This document shows positions 6,439 to 14,223 of a stretch of 27,812 bases of DNA, one piece after another. Below the pieces are notes generated by a model. That model ran no database searches. It was not told the DNA's origin and saw nothing but the letters and a program-made list of their open reading frames with translations. How positions within the stretch are numbered: the first letter of the stretch is position 1; each line of letters opens with the position of its first letter. Made by a program: the position numbers and the translations under genes. This DNA comes from Prevotellaceae bacterium UBA2718. Its GTDB lineage: Bacteria > Bacteroidota > Bacteroidia > Bacteroidales > Bacteroidaceae. The stretch is taken from the NCBI GenBank assembly GCA_002353975.1, contig DEKQ01000160.1, forward strand, positions 1 through 27,812. Reading direction: 5' to 3'.

Positions 6439-7101
6439 TTGCGTACAATATATTCAAAATACGACAAGACTCAGATAGGTTCCCTCCCCCGGATAATCTT
6501 CGAGGGTCGCATAATAGTGCTGCTGACGGAACAGGAGGCGGAGAAGGCCGTTGACTACCTGCTGGAACAAGAGATATTGGGTGTGGATACGGAGTCGCGT
6601 CCGGTATTCAAGCGTGGCCGTCAGAACAAGGTTGCCCTGCTTCAGGTTTCAACGGAGGATACGTGTTTCTTGTTCCGACTGAACAGGATGGGGTTGTGTG
6701 CTCCCGTGAAGCGGTTGCTGGAAGCAGAGACACCCAAGAAGATAGGATTGTCGTGGCACGATGACCTGATGATGCTCCACAAGCGCGGGGACTTCAGCGA
6801 GGCTGGTTTCATAGACCTGCAGGACCACATGCGCGAGCTGGGGATAGAGGATATGAGCCTGGCGAAGCTGTATGCGAACATCTTCGGCCAGAGGATAAGC
6901 AAGCGCGAGCAGCTGAGCAACTGGGAGGCCGACGTATTGTCGGAAAAGCAGAAAAAGTATGCCGCTACCGATGCGTGGGCGTGCATACAGTTGTATAAGG
7001 AGTACGAGAGGCTGAAGGAGACGGGAGATTATGAACTCATAAAAGTGAAAGCGGAAGAACCTGTAGCAGATGAACAAACGAGTATATCTAAGGAAGGGTA
7101 G
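6439..7101 (+). CDS. 3'-5' exonuclease domain protein (DEDDy, RNase D-like)
   Basis: A single DnaQ-fold exonuclease domain of 220 residues. Metal-binding residues are visible as D50/E52 (GVDTES), a second acidic site in LSWHDDLMML, and the YxxxD motif KKYAATDAW near the C-terminus, which marks the DEDDy subclass. There is no HRDC domain, so it is shorter than RNase D. The substrate (RNA or DNA ends) cannot be told from sequence. The start is a TTG at 6439: the reading frame is closed by TAG at 6418-6420 and there is no ATG between. Its 3' end overlaps the next gene by 32 nt, which suggests translational coupling. Confidence 0.85.
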   Translation: MRTIYSKYDKTQIGSLPRIIFEGRIIVLLTEQEAEKAVDYLLEQEILGVDTESRPVFKRGRQNKVALLQVSTEDTCFLFRLNRMGLCAPVKRLLEAETPKKIGLSWHDDLMMLHKRGDFSEAGFIDLQDHMRELGIEDMSLAKLYANIFGQRISKREQLSNWEADVLSEKQKKYAATDAWACIQLYKEYERLKETGDYELIKVKAEEPVADEQTSISKEG

Positions 7102-8275
7102 GGAGGCCTCAGCAGAACGCTTCCATCCCTGGATATTTTCTGGAGCAATACAGAAGATAGATGACGGAGTGGAAGAGGGTGACATCGTGGATGTCTATTC
7201 TCATCAGAATGTGTATATAGGTCGTGGTCACTATCAGATAGGCAGTATTGCGGTAAGGATATTGACCTTTGAGGATGAGGTGATCAACGGGGATTTTTGG
7301 CGCAAGCGCCTGTCAGCTGCTCTCACGATGAGGCAGAAGGCCGGCATCTCCGGCTTAGAGGGTAGCGATACTTACCGTCTGGTGCATGGTGAGGGTGATA
7401 TGTTGCCCGGCCTCGTGATAGATTGCTATGGCAACACCGCAGTAATGCAGGCTCATAGCGTGGGGATGCACAAGAATCGCCGAGAGATAGCAGAGGCTTT
7501 GAGGGATGTCATGGTGGATAGCATATGCCACATATACTACAAGAGCGATACGACGTTGCCGTATAAGGCACAGCTGGGAGACGTGACCGATGGCAATGAG
7601 GAGCTGAAGAGCGGCTTCCTCTATGGCGGCACAAAAGATGATGTGGCGATAGAGAACGGATTGAAATTCCACGTAGATTGGCTGAGAGGACAGAAGACCG
7701 GTTTCTTCATTGATCAGCGCGACAACCGATTGCTGCTTGAGAAGTATGCGAAAGACAAGCATGTGCTGAATATGTTTTGCTATACAGGAGGCTTCTCGCT
7801 CTACGCTATGCGCGGAGGCGCGAAGGTGGTACATTCTGTGGATTCTTCAAGTAAGGCAATAGAGCTGACGAACGAAAACGTGGAGATGAATTTCCCCGGC
7901 GATGCGAGACATGAGGCCTTCTGTGAGGATGCCTTCAAATTTCTCGACCGCTCAGGCAGTAACTACGACCTTATCATATTAGACCCTCCTGCATTTGCGA
8001 AACACAGGGGAGCCCTGCATAATGCGCTGAAAGGATATACGCGTATCAACGCCAAAGCTTTTGAGAAAATCAAGCCAAACGGAATACTGTTTACGTTCTC
8101 ATGCTCACAGGTGGTGACGAAGGATAACTTCAGGAATGCGGTCTTTACGGCTGCGGCTTTGTCGGGCAGGAGAGTTAGGATACTGCATCAGCTGCACCAA
8201 CCATCAGACCATCCGATAAACATCTATCATCCAGAAGGGGAATACCTGAAAGGACTGGTGCTATATGTTGAATAA
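7070..8275 (+). CDS. Class I rRNA cytosine-C5 methyltransferase (RlmI-like)
   Basis: 401 residues: an N-terminal PUA-type RNA-binding domain (about 1-70), a linking beta domain, and a SAM-dependent methyltransferase domain from about 190. Visible motifs are GFFIDQRDNR (211-220), the SAM loop LNMFCYTGGFSLYAM (about 233-247), the acidic VDSSSKA (257-263), DPPAF (305-309) and SCSQ (344-347), whose Cys is in the position of the catalytic one. This fits the RlmI/RlmK-type 23S rRNA m5C methyltransferases; the exact target nucleotide is inferred from the family. It overlaps the exonuclease gene by 32 nt and tilS by 11 nt, so the three are very likely co-translated. Confidence 0.88.
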   Translation: MNKRVYLRKGREASAERFHPWIFSGAIQKIDDGVEEGDIVDVYSHQNVYIGRGHYQIGSIAVRILTFEDEVINGDFWRKRLSAALTMRQKAGISGLEGSDTYRLVHGEGDMLPGLVIDCYGNTAVMQAHSVGMHKNRREIAEALRDVMVDSICHIYYKSDTTLPYKAQLGDVTDGNEELKSGFLYGGTKDDVAIENGLKFHVDWLRGQKTGFFIDQRDNRLLLEKYAKDKHVLNMFCYTGGFSLYAMRGGAKVVHSVDSSSKAIELTNENVEMNFPGDARHEAFCEDAFKFLDRSGSNYDLIILDPPAFAKHRGALHNALKGYTRINAKAFEKIKPNGILFTFSCSQVVTKDNFRNAVFTAAALSGRRVRILHQLHQPSDHPINIYHPEGEYLKGLVLYVE

Positions 8276-9629
8276 GGTTCGTGAGTACATTGAACGGCAT
8301 AAACTGCTGACCAAGGATGCCCTCCACATCGTGGCCTTGTCTGGCGGTGCGGATTCCGTGTGCCTGCTCCGCATGATGAAGGAACTGGGATATAGGGTAG
8401 AGGCGGCACATTGCAACTTTAGGCTTAGGGGGAAGGAGAGCGACAGGGATGAGGATTTTTGCAGGTCGCTCTGCGAAAAGACGGAGACAGCACTACATGT
8501 GGCTCATTTTGACACACGGGCCTATGCCTCGCTTCACGGTGTGAGCATAGAGATGGCTGCGCGGGAACTGAGGTACGGATACTTCTCACAACTTGCTGCA
8601 GCCATTGGGGCAGAGGACATTGTAGTGGCACATCATACGGACGACAGCATAGAAACAATGCTGATAAACCTACTGAGAGGGACGGGAATAATGGGCCTTG
8701 AGGGCATAAAGCCGGAGAGGGACATGATAAAACGTCCGTTCCTGTGCCTCACACGCAAGGAGATAGAAGCATATCTCGGGGAAATAGGACAGGATTACAT
8801 CACAGACAGCAGCAATATGGTGGCTGACGTGATGAGGAATAAGATACGCCTGAATGTCATCCCCATGCTGGAAGAGGTGACGGAAGGCGCAAAGCAGAAC
8901 ATCATTCGCACGATGTCAAATCTGGCAGAGGCGGCAAAGGTGGTGAGGCATACGATAGAGGAGGGTATGGCTCGCTGTGTGGAGAAGACAAGTGACTGTA
9001 ACGATGCGAGATGCGGCATAGAGCTGAGGGTAAGTATTGAACTGCTGAAGCAGGAACCATCGCCGGAAATGTTGCTTTTTGAAGTGTTGAAACCGTACGG
9101 GTTTAATTCGTCGCAGATATCAGAGATACACCATCTGGCAATGGAGGATAGGACGGAAGGCAGGAGGGTGTGGCACACGAATTCACACACGGCTTCTATG
9201 GAGAGAGACCATATTCTGATAGGGCATGAGGTGGATGTGCCTTCGATAGTAATCCCCGAATGCGGGACGTACGTCTGCCGAGAGGGGATTAAAATGGAGA
9301 TAAGGGTGGATGAGGTGAATAGTGACTTTACGGTGAGTAGAAATCCTCTTCATGCTACGCTTGATGCCTCATTGGTGAAAATGCCGCTGACGCTTAGGAA
9401 GATACAGAGCGGAGACAGGTTTATGCCCTACGGCATGAGATGCATGAAACTGATAAGTGACTACCTGACAGACAGGAAAAAGAACTATTTTGAGAAGCAG
9501 CGGCAGATGGTGCTCTGTGATGCGGAAGACGAGGTTATATGGCTGGTTGGAGAACGCGTATCTCAGAAGGTTGCTTGTAATGAAAAGACAATAAAGGTGT
9601 TGTCTGCGCGTTATATCTGTGATGAATAA
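8265..9629 (+). CDS. tilS: tRNA(Ile)-lysidine synthase
   Basis: This enzyme converts cytidine-34 of the CAU-anticodon tRNA-Ile to lysidine with ATP and lysine, changing its decoding from AUG to AUA; it is normally essential. The N-terminal N-type ATP pyrophosphatase domain contains the PP-loop SGGADS (26-31). It also has the family features CNFRLRGKESDRDEDFC and VVAHHTDDSIETMLINLLRG. The C-terminal TilS_C-type domain is at about 370-450 (KLISDYLTDRKKNYFEKQ). The 454-residue length is usual for Bacteroidetes. It overlaps the methyltransferase gene upstream (11 nt) and the lipoprotein gene downstream (11 nt). Confidence 0.94.
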   Translation: MLNKVREYIERHKLLTKDALHIVALSGGADSVCLLRMMKELGYRVEAAHCNFRLRGKESDRDEDFCRSLCEKTETALHVAHFDTRAYASLHGVSIEMAARELRYGYFSQLAAAIGAEDIVVAHHTDDSIETMLINLLRGTGIMGLEGIKPERDMIKRPFLCLTRKEIEAYLGEIGQDYITDSSNMVADVMRNKIRLNVIPMLEEVTEGAKQNIIRTMSNLAEAAKVVRHTIEEGMARCVEKTSDCNDARCGIELRVSIELLKQEPSPEMLLFEVLKPYGFNSSQISEIHHLAMEDRTEGRRVWHTNSHTASMERDHILIGHEVDVPSIVIPECGTYVCREGIKMEIRVDEVNSDFTVSRNPLHATLDASLVKMPLTLRKIQSGDRFMPYGMRCMKLISDYLTDRKKNYFEKQRQMVLCDAEDEVIWLVGERVSQKVACNEKTIKVLSARYICDE

Positions 9630-11106
9630 GATAATAATACTTTTTGCAAACATAATGATGCTGGCAAACGTAATGCTGCTGGCATCATGTGCCGATGATG
9701 ACACGTTCTCTACGTCGCCGGTATTCAGGCTTACTTTTTCGGCAGACACTCTGTCGCTGGACACCGTGTTCTCTACTGTTCCTTCGCACCATAAACAGTT
9801 GGTAGTATATAACAATAATAATGATGGCATGCGCATCAGTAGGGTAAGTATGGAAACAGGAACGCGAACGCCATTCAGAGTTAATGTAAATGGTTCGTAC
9901 TTGTCAAGTTCTCTTAATGAACCTGTTGAGGATCTTGAATTGCGCAAAGGGGATTCACTTAGAGTATTTGTTGAAGTAACGACGAGAGCCAATGGCGACA
10001 CCCTGCCCAAGCAGGTAAGTGACAATCTTATATTCCACCTGGAGAACGGCTATCAGCAGAAGGTTAACCTGAATGTGTGGTCGTGGGATGCAACGCTACT
10101 GAAGAAGGTAACATTCTCAAAAGACACCACTCTGGCATCCGTAAAAGGAAGGCCAATAGTAATCTATGACACTCTGACCGTAGATCCGGAAGCAACATTG
10201 ACCATAGCGCCCAAAACAGCCCTTTACTTTCATTCTGATGCTGGCATAGAAGTGAAAGGAACCCTGAAGATATCCGGCGAGAAAGATAATGAGGTAACTC
10301 TGCGTCCTGACCGCCTGGACAGGATGGTGACCAACCTGACCTATGACAATAACCCGGGACAATGGAGGGGTATAAATTACCGCAGCGGTTCATTTGGAAA
10401 CACAATAAGTTATGCTGACATACATGGTGCGACAGATGCCATAGTGTGTGACTCGTCAGATGTCTCGAAGGAGAAACTGTCAATAGATCATTCCACTATA
10501 CACAATAACAGCGGAACAGGAGTGAGCGGAGTCAATAATAAAATCAGCTTGCAGAATACGCAGATAAGCAACTCGGCTACCGGTTGCCTGAGTTTCATCG
10601 GCGGGGACATAGATATGAACCATTGTACCGTAGCTCAGTACTATCCCTTTGACTCCAGCAGAGGTCCGGCACTATACTTTGCCAATGCTGTGGCAGATGT
10701 GTCATATCCGCTCATAATGGATGTACATAATAGTGTAATTAAGGGATATGCAGACGATGTGGTGGTATGGTCAAAAGGAGATACGGACAATCATCTGGAT
10801 GTGGAGTTCAAGAACAGTGTGGTAAGGACAGAGCCAGGAGAAGATTACGAGTATATGTTCTCCGACTGCGTGATAGAAGACCCGGAAGATACATTATTGG
10901 CTGGCAGGAACTACTTCCTTTTGTTTGATACAGATAATTTCATTTATGACTTCACTCCTAAAAAGACTCTTGGTTCCACAGAGACCGTAAATACGTCGAT
11001 AGGCATAGCAGATGCTATGACTACCTTGCCTGACGACAGAAGCGGCAAAGCACGAAAAGAAACGGAAAAACACGATGCTGGATGTTACGAAGTTACAGAA
11101 GAATAA
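9619..11106 (+). CDS. Predicted surface lipoprotein with right-handed beta-helix
   Basis: A 495-residue lipoprotein of unknown function. The signal sequence ends in the lipobox LLASC, with the lipidated Cys at 24. It is followed by ADDD, which resembles the acidic export signal that sends Bacteroidetes lipoproteins to the cell surface. An N-terminal beta-sandwich-like region (about 33-150) leads into repeats rich in N, S, T and I (about 185-400; e.g. IDHSTIHNNSGTGVSG, ISLQNTQISNSATG) typical of a parallel beta-helix. Such folds often bind polysaccharide or act as lyases, but I see no catalytic signature. It overlaps tilS by 11 nt and ends the run that began at lemA. Confidence 0.75.
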   Translation: MMNKIIILFANIMMLANVMLLASCADDDTFSTSPVFRLTFSADTLSLDTVFSTVPSHHKQLVVYNNNNDGMRISRVSMETGTRTPFRVNVNGSYLSSSLNEPVEDLELRKGDSLRVFVEVTTRANGDTLPKQVSDNLIFHLENGYQQKVNLNVWSWDATLLKKVTFSKDTTLASVKGRPIVIYDTLTVDPEATLTIAPKTALYFHSDAGIEVKGTLKISGEKDNEVTLRPDRLDRMVTNLTYDNNPGQWRGINYRSGSFGNTISYADIHGATDAIVCDSSDVSKEKLSIDHSTIHNNSGTGVSGVNNKISLQNTQISNSATGCLSFIGGDIDMNHCTVAQYYPFDSSRGPALYFANAVADVSYPLIMDVHNSVIKGYADDVVVWSKGDTDNHLDVEFKNSVVRTEPGEDYEYMFSDCVIEDPEDTLLAGRNYFLLFDTDNFIYDFTPKKTLGSTETVNTSIGIADAMTTLPDDRSGKARKETEKHDAGCYEVTEE

Positions 11107-11169
11107 TTGATTTACATCTAATATGTGAAAAAATATATGCTAAAATCAAGAAAAATGCAAAAAACATTT

Positions 11170-11198
11170 TTTGTTGAAATAATTTTTTCGTAACTTTG
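11170..11198 (+). promoter_or_regulatory. Promoter of the HU - RNase G operon
   Basis: The -7 box TAACTTTG is at 11191-11198. TTTG at 11170-11173 lies 17 nt upstream, slightly short of the usual 19-21. The leader to the HU start is about 45 nt. Confidence 0.65.
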
Positions 11199-11252
11199 CA
11201 CACGTTTTTTATGCACAACCCAGAAAAACAATAATTAAATACATAACTCAAA

Positions 11253-11549
11253 ATGACAAAGTTAGATATAATTAACCAGATTGTGGACACGACTGGCATA
11301 GCCAAGAAGGATGCTACAGTAGCCGTAGAGTCTTTCATGAAGATTGTCCGCGATGCCATGTGTGAGGGGGAGAATGTGTATCTGCGTGGTTTTGGTACTT
11401 TCCAGGTAAAGAAACGCGCACAGAAGACAGCCCGTAATATCAGCAAAAACACTACTATAACAGTTCCAGCTCACAATTTCCCAGGCTTCAAGCCAGCCAA
11501 GAGCTTCCAGCAGAGAATGAAGGGTGAGGAAGTGACAGCAAACGATTAA
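11253..11549 (+). CDS. HU/IHF-family DNA-binding protein
   Basis: A 98-residue histone-like protein that bends DNA as a dimer. The N-terminal helices (about 1-42; MTKLDIINQIVDTTGIAKKD) are followed by the signature YLRGFGTFQVKKR. The flexible beta-arm comes next, and the C-terminus is PGFKPAKSFQQRMK. The arm contains NISKNTTITVPAHNF instead of the usual GRNPxTG stretch, as is common in Bacteroidetes HU homologues. It is the first gene after a clear promoter, with the 29-residue basic protein gene 23 nt downstream and RNase G after that. Confidence 0.93.
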   Translation: MTKLDIINQIVDTTGIAKKDATVAVESFMKIVRDAMCEGENVYLRGFGTFQVKKRAQKTARNISKNTTITVPAHNFPGFKPAKSFQQRMKGEEVTAND

Positions 11550-11572
11550 ACCATTAAAAAGAAATATACATT

Positions 11573-11662
11573 ATGCCTAACGGAAAGAAGAAAAAGGGCC
11601 ACAAGATGGCCACTCACAAGCGTAAGAAGAGATTAAGAAAGAATCGTCATAAGAGCAAGTAA
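11573..11662 (+). CDS. 29-residue highly basic protein (AURKAIP1/COX24-like ribosome-associated type)
   Basis: A complete ATG-to-TAA frame encodes 29 residues beginning MPNGKKKKGHKMATHKRKKR and ending in RKNRHKSK; more than half of the residues are K, R or H. It lies between HU (23 nt upstream) and RNase G (17 nt downstream) on the same strand. From memory, the same tiny gene precedes RNase G in many Bacteroidetes and is assigned to the AURKAIP1/COX24 C-terminal family, whose members (mitochondrial mS38, actinobacterial bS22) are ribosomal proteins. Composition and context therefore point to a small-subunit ribosomal protein. It is easily missed because of its size. Confidence 0.8.
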   Translation: MPNGKKKKGHKMATHKRKKRLRKNRHKSK

Positions 11663-11679
11663 AAAAACTGCTATATTTC

Positions 11680-13254
11680 ATGACGAGCGAGTTGATCATC
11701 GACGTAAGGGAGCAGGAAATCTCTATTGCGTTGTTAGAAGATAAGAGTCTCGTGGAGTTTCAGACAGAACCCCGCGAGGCCTCTTTTTCTGTTGGCAATA
11801 TCTATCTGGCACAGGTCAGGAAGATAATGCCAGGGCTCAATGCGTCGTTTGTGAATGTAGGATATTCCAAGGATGCTTTCCTGCATTATCTGGATTTGGG
11901 AATGCAGTACTCATCTTATGAGAAGTATCTGAAGCAGCTGTGTAGTGATCGCAGAAACCTTTATCCCTTTGATAAAGCTCTTCGCCTGCCTGACTTGCCC
12001 AAAGAGGGCTCTGTAGCTAACCAACTGAAGGTGGGGCAGGATGTGCTCGTTCAGATAGTGAAGGAGCCAATCTCGACCAAAGGACCACGACTGACAGGCG
12101 ACATATCCTTGCCAGGGCGCTTTCTGGTGTTGATACCATTCGGTGAGAAGATTAACGTCTCGTCGAAAATAAAAAGCAGCCATGAACGTACCAGGCTTAA
12201 GCAGATTTTACAAAAGGTAAAGCCAAATAATTTTGGCGTTATTGTACGTACTGTTGCTGAAGGTCTGCGTGAGGATGAGCTGAAAGAAGAACTGGAAATG
12301 CTCTTGGGCAGATGGGAAGATACCTTGCGCAAGATACAGGGGGCTACGAAGCGGCCATCTCTTGTGTTTGAGGAGAATAGCAGGGCGGTAGCTATGTTGC
12401 GTGACTTACTGAACTCTACCTATGAGAGCATCTATGTGAATGATGACCATGTGTACGAGGATGTAAGAAAGTACGTAGGTCAAATTGCAGCAGATAAGGT
12501 TGACATCGTAAAGAAGTACACAGGAAAGGTTCCCATCTTTGACAATTTCAACGTCACGCGCCAGATGAAGTCTGGTTTGGGACGTACCGTGAACTATAAG
12601 CACGGAGCCTATCTTATCATAGAGCATACAGAGGCCATGCATGTGGTTGATGTGAATAGTGGTAACCGTTCACGTGGCGTAGAGGGTCAGGAAGCAAACG
12701 CATTAGACGTAAATCTCGGTGCAGCAGACGAGTTGGCACGACAGTTACGACTCAGAGACATGGGTGGCATCATAATAGTTGACTTCATCGATATGGCTTT
12801 GCCAGAGGATCGCCAATTATTGTACGAGCGAATGTGTAAGAACATGCAGAAGGACCGTGCAAGACACAGCATCCTCCCTCTGAGCAAATTCGGCCTGATG
12901 CAGATAACCCGTCAGCGTGTAAGGCCGGCAATGGACGTTAATGTGGAAGAGGTCTGTCCCACATGTCTTGGTAAAGGAAAGATAAAGTCAAGCATTATGT
13001 TTGTCGAGATGCTGGAAAACAAGCTCAGGTATCTCACACGTGATATAGGAGTAAAAAATCCGAGACTTTATGTACATCCTTATGTCTATGCATATATAAA
13101 GAGAGGACTGATAAGCATAATGACCAAATGGCGCTTGCGCTATGGATTGGGAATTGATGTCATACCATCTCAGGAGTTGGGAATGCTGCAATACAAATTC
13201 TATAACCGCTCAGGCGAGTTTATAGATATGAAAGAGGAGAAAGATGACATTTGA
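11680..13254 (+). CDS. rng: Ribonuclease E/G family endoribonuclease
   Basis: A 524-residue endoribonuclease for rRNA processing and mRNA turnover. An S1-type RNA-binding domain lies at about 35-130, interrupted by an insertion (about 75-115). The RNase H-like and DNase I-like catalytic regions follow, with the catalytic aspartates visible as D324 (HVVDVNSGNRSRG) and D368 (IIVDFIDM). The zinc-link CPTCLGKG starts at C426. There is no long disordered C-terminal scaffold as in E. coli RNase E, so it is of the RNase G form. It follows HU and the tiny basic protein as the third gene of that operon. Confidence 0.93.
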   Translation: MTSELIIDVREQEISIALLEDKSLVEFQTEPREASFSVGNIYLAQVRKIMPGLNASFVNVGYSKDAFLHYLDLGMQYSSYEKYLKQLCSDRRNLYPFDKALRLPDLPKEGSVANQLKVGQDVLVQIVKEPISTKGPRLTGDISLPGRFLVLIPFGEKINVSSKIKSSHERTRLKQILQKVKPNNFGVIVRTVAEGLREDELKEELEMLLGRWEDTLRKIQGATKRPSLVFEENSRAVAMLRDLLNSTYESIYVNDDHVYEDVRKYVGQIAADKVDIVKKYTGKVPIFDNFNVTRQMKSGLGRTVNYKHGAYLIIEHTEAMHVVDVNSGNRSRGVEGQEANALDVNLGAADELARQLRLRDMGGIIIVDFIDMALPEDRQLLYERMCKNMQKDRARHSILPLSKFGLMQITRQRVRPAMDVNVEEVCPTCLGKGKIKSSIMFVEMLENKLRYLTRDIGVKNPRLYVHPYVYAYIKRGLISIMTKWRLRYGLGIDVIPSQELGMLQYKFYNRSGEFIDMKEEKDDI

Positions 13255-13288
13255 TGTCAATTTGTTTTAGAAAAATAGAAGCAAAAAG

Positions 13289-13319
13289 TTTGCAGAAAGA
13301 AAAAAAATAATTAACTTTG
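13289..13319 (+). promoter_or_regulatory. Promoter of the polysaccharide export gene
   Basis: TTTG (13289-13292), a spacer of 19 nt, then TAACTTTG (13312-13319): an exact match to the Bacteroidetes consensus. The ATG follows at 13346. Confidence 0.8.
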
Positions 13320-13345
13320 CGCAAAATAAACACAAAATAACATAC

Positions 13346-14140
13346 ATGATGAAAAAGATTACATTTCTCCTGCTGATGGCAGCGATGGCGGTAGTGTTCT
13401 CCAGCTGTACGATGACGAAGCAAGTTGCATACTTCCAAAATATGGAACAGGTGGATATTGAGTCAACAAGCATGATGCCCGAGATACACATCAAGCCTAA
13501 TGATGAGCTTACTATTCTCGTTTCATCTATCACCCCAGAGGCAGCTGAGCCGTTCAACATGCGCCTGTTCTCTAATCAAAACTCAACATCAACCAACACA
13601 ATGACGAATCCTCTTTACACGTATGTGGTAGATAAGGAAGGATATATTAATTTCCCTGTAATCGGTAAGGTTAAGGTGGTAGGCCTGAGCCGCACAGACA
13701 CAGAGGAATTGATTCGCTCCAAAATCCAGCCTTACTTCACAAGCGAAGAGAAGCCTGTGGTGAAGGTAAGATATGCCAGTTTCAAGGTGACTGTTATAGG
13801 TGAAGTGACCGGTTCTCGCGTCATCACCGTGACCAACGAGCGTCTCAGCGTGATTGAAGCTTTGGCTCAGGCAGGTGACCTGTCCATCTATGGTAAACGT
13901 CCTAACGTACTGTTGGTAAGAGAAGGACCAGATGGTAAGAAGATGTCTGTTCGTTATAACCTTAACGATGCAAATCTCTTCAATTCTCCATACTATTATT
14001 TGGAACAGAATGATATCATATATGTGGAACCGCACAAGACGAGAGCCCGCAGCGCTGATATGTCCTCTTATACGTTCTGGACACCGCTCGCAAGTATAGC
14101 AATGTCTGTCGCTACATTGGTAATAAGTTTAACGAAATAA
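13346..14140 (+). CDS. Wza/BexD-like polysaccharide export lipoprotein
   Basis: A 264-residue outer-membrane polysaccharide export protein. A signal peptide ends in the lipobox FSSC with the lipidated Cys at 21. The Poly_export domain is at about 45-145 (IKPNDELTILV, DKEGYINFPVIGKVKVVG). One SLBB domain follows (about 148-205, ending before YNLNDANLFNSPYYYL). The C-terminal hydrophobic helix (about 245-262) resembles the segment that crosses the outer membrane in Wza. Such proteins normally work with a Wzc-type chain-length/tyrosine kinase protein, but none is beside it. It has its own promoter and is followed by a hairpin, so it appears to be a single-gene unit. Confidence 0.9.
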   Translation: MMKKITFLLLMAAMAVVFSSCTMTKQVAYFQNMEQVDIESTSMMPEIHIKPNDELTILVSSITPEAAEPFNMRLFSNQNSTSTNTMTNPLYTYVVDKEGYINFPVIGKVKVVGLSRTDTEELIRSKIQPYFTSEEKPVVKVRYASFKVTVIGEVTGSRVITVTNERLSVIEALAQAGDLSIYGKRPNVLLVREGPDGKKMSVRYNLNDANLFNSPYYYLEQNDIIYVEPHKTRARSADMSSYTFWTPLASIAMSVATLVISLTK

Positions 14141-14155
14141 CAAATGACAAAGAAG

Positions 14156-14205
14156 AAGAGTTAATATGAAGAGCCGAATGTTCCTCGTATTAACTCTTTT
14201 TCCTT
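14156..14205 (+). terminator. Hairpin between the export gene and glmS
   Basis: AAGAGTTAATA (14156-14166) and TATTAACTCTT (14188-14198) form a perfect 11-bp stem followed by a T-rich stretch. It is placed 15 nt after the export gene. It ends only 25 nt before the glmS start, so it could also act as an attenuator in a glmS leader. Confidence 0.65.
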
Positions 14206-14223
14206 TATTATATTATACATAAT

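Noticed and set aside
14141..14223. glmS ribozyme
   Set aside because: The leader is too short and shows only one simple hairpin; glmS ribozymes are known mainly from Firmicutes.
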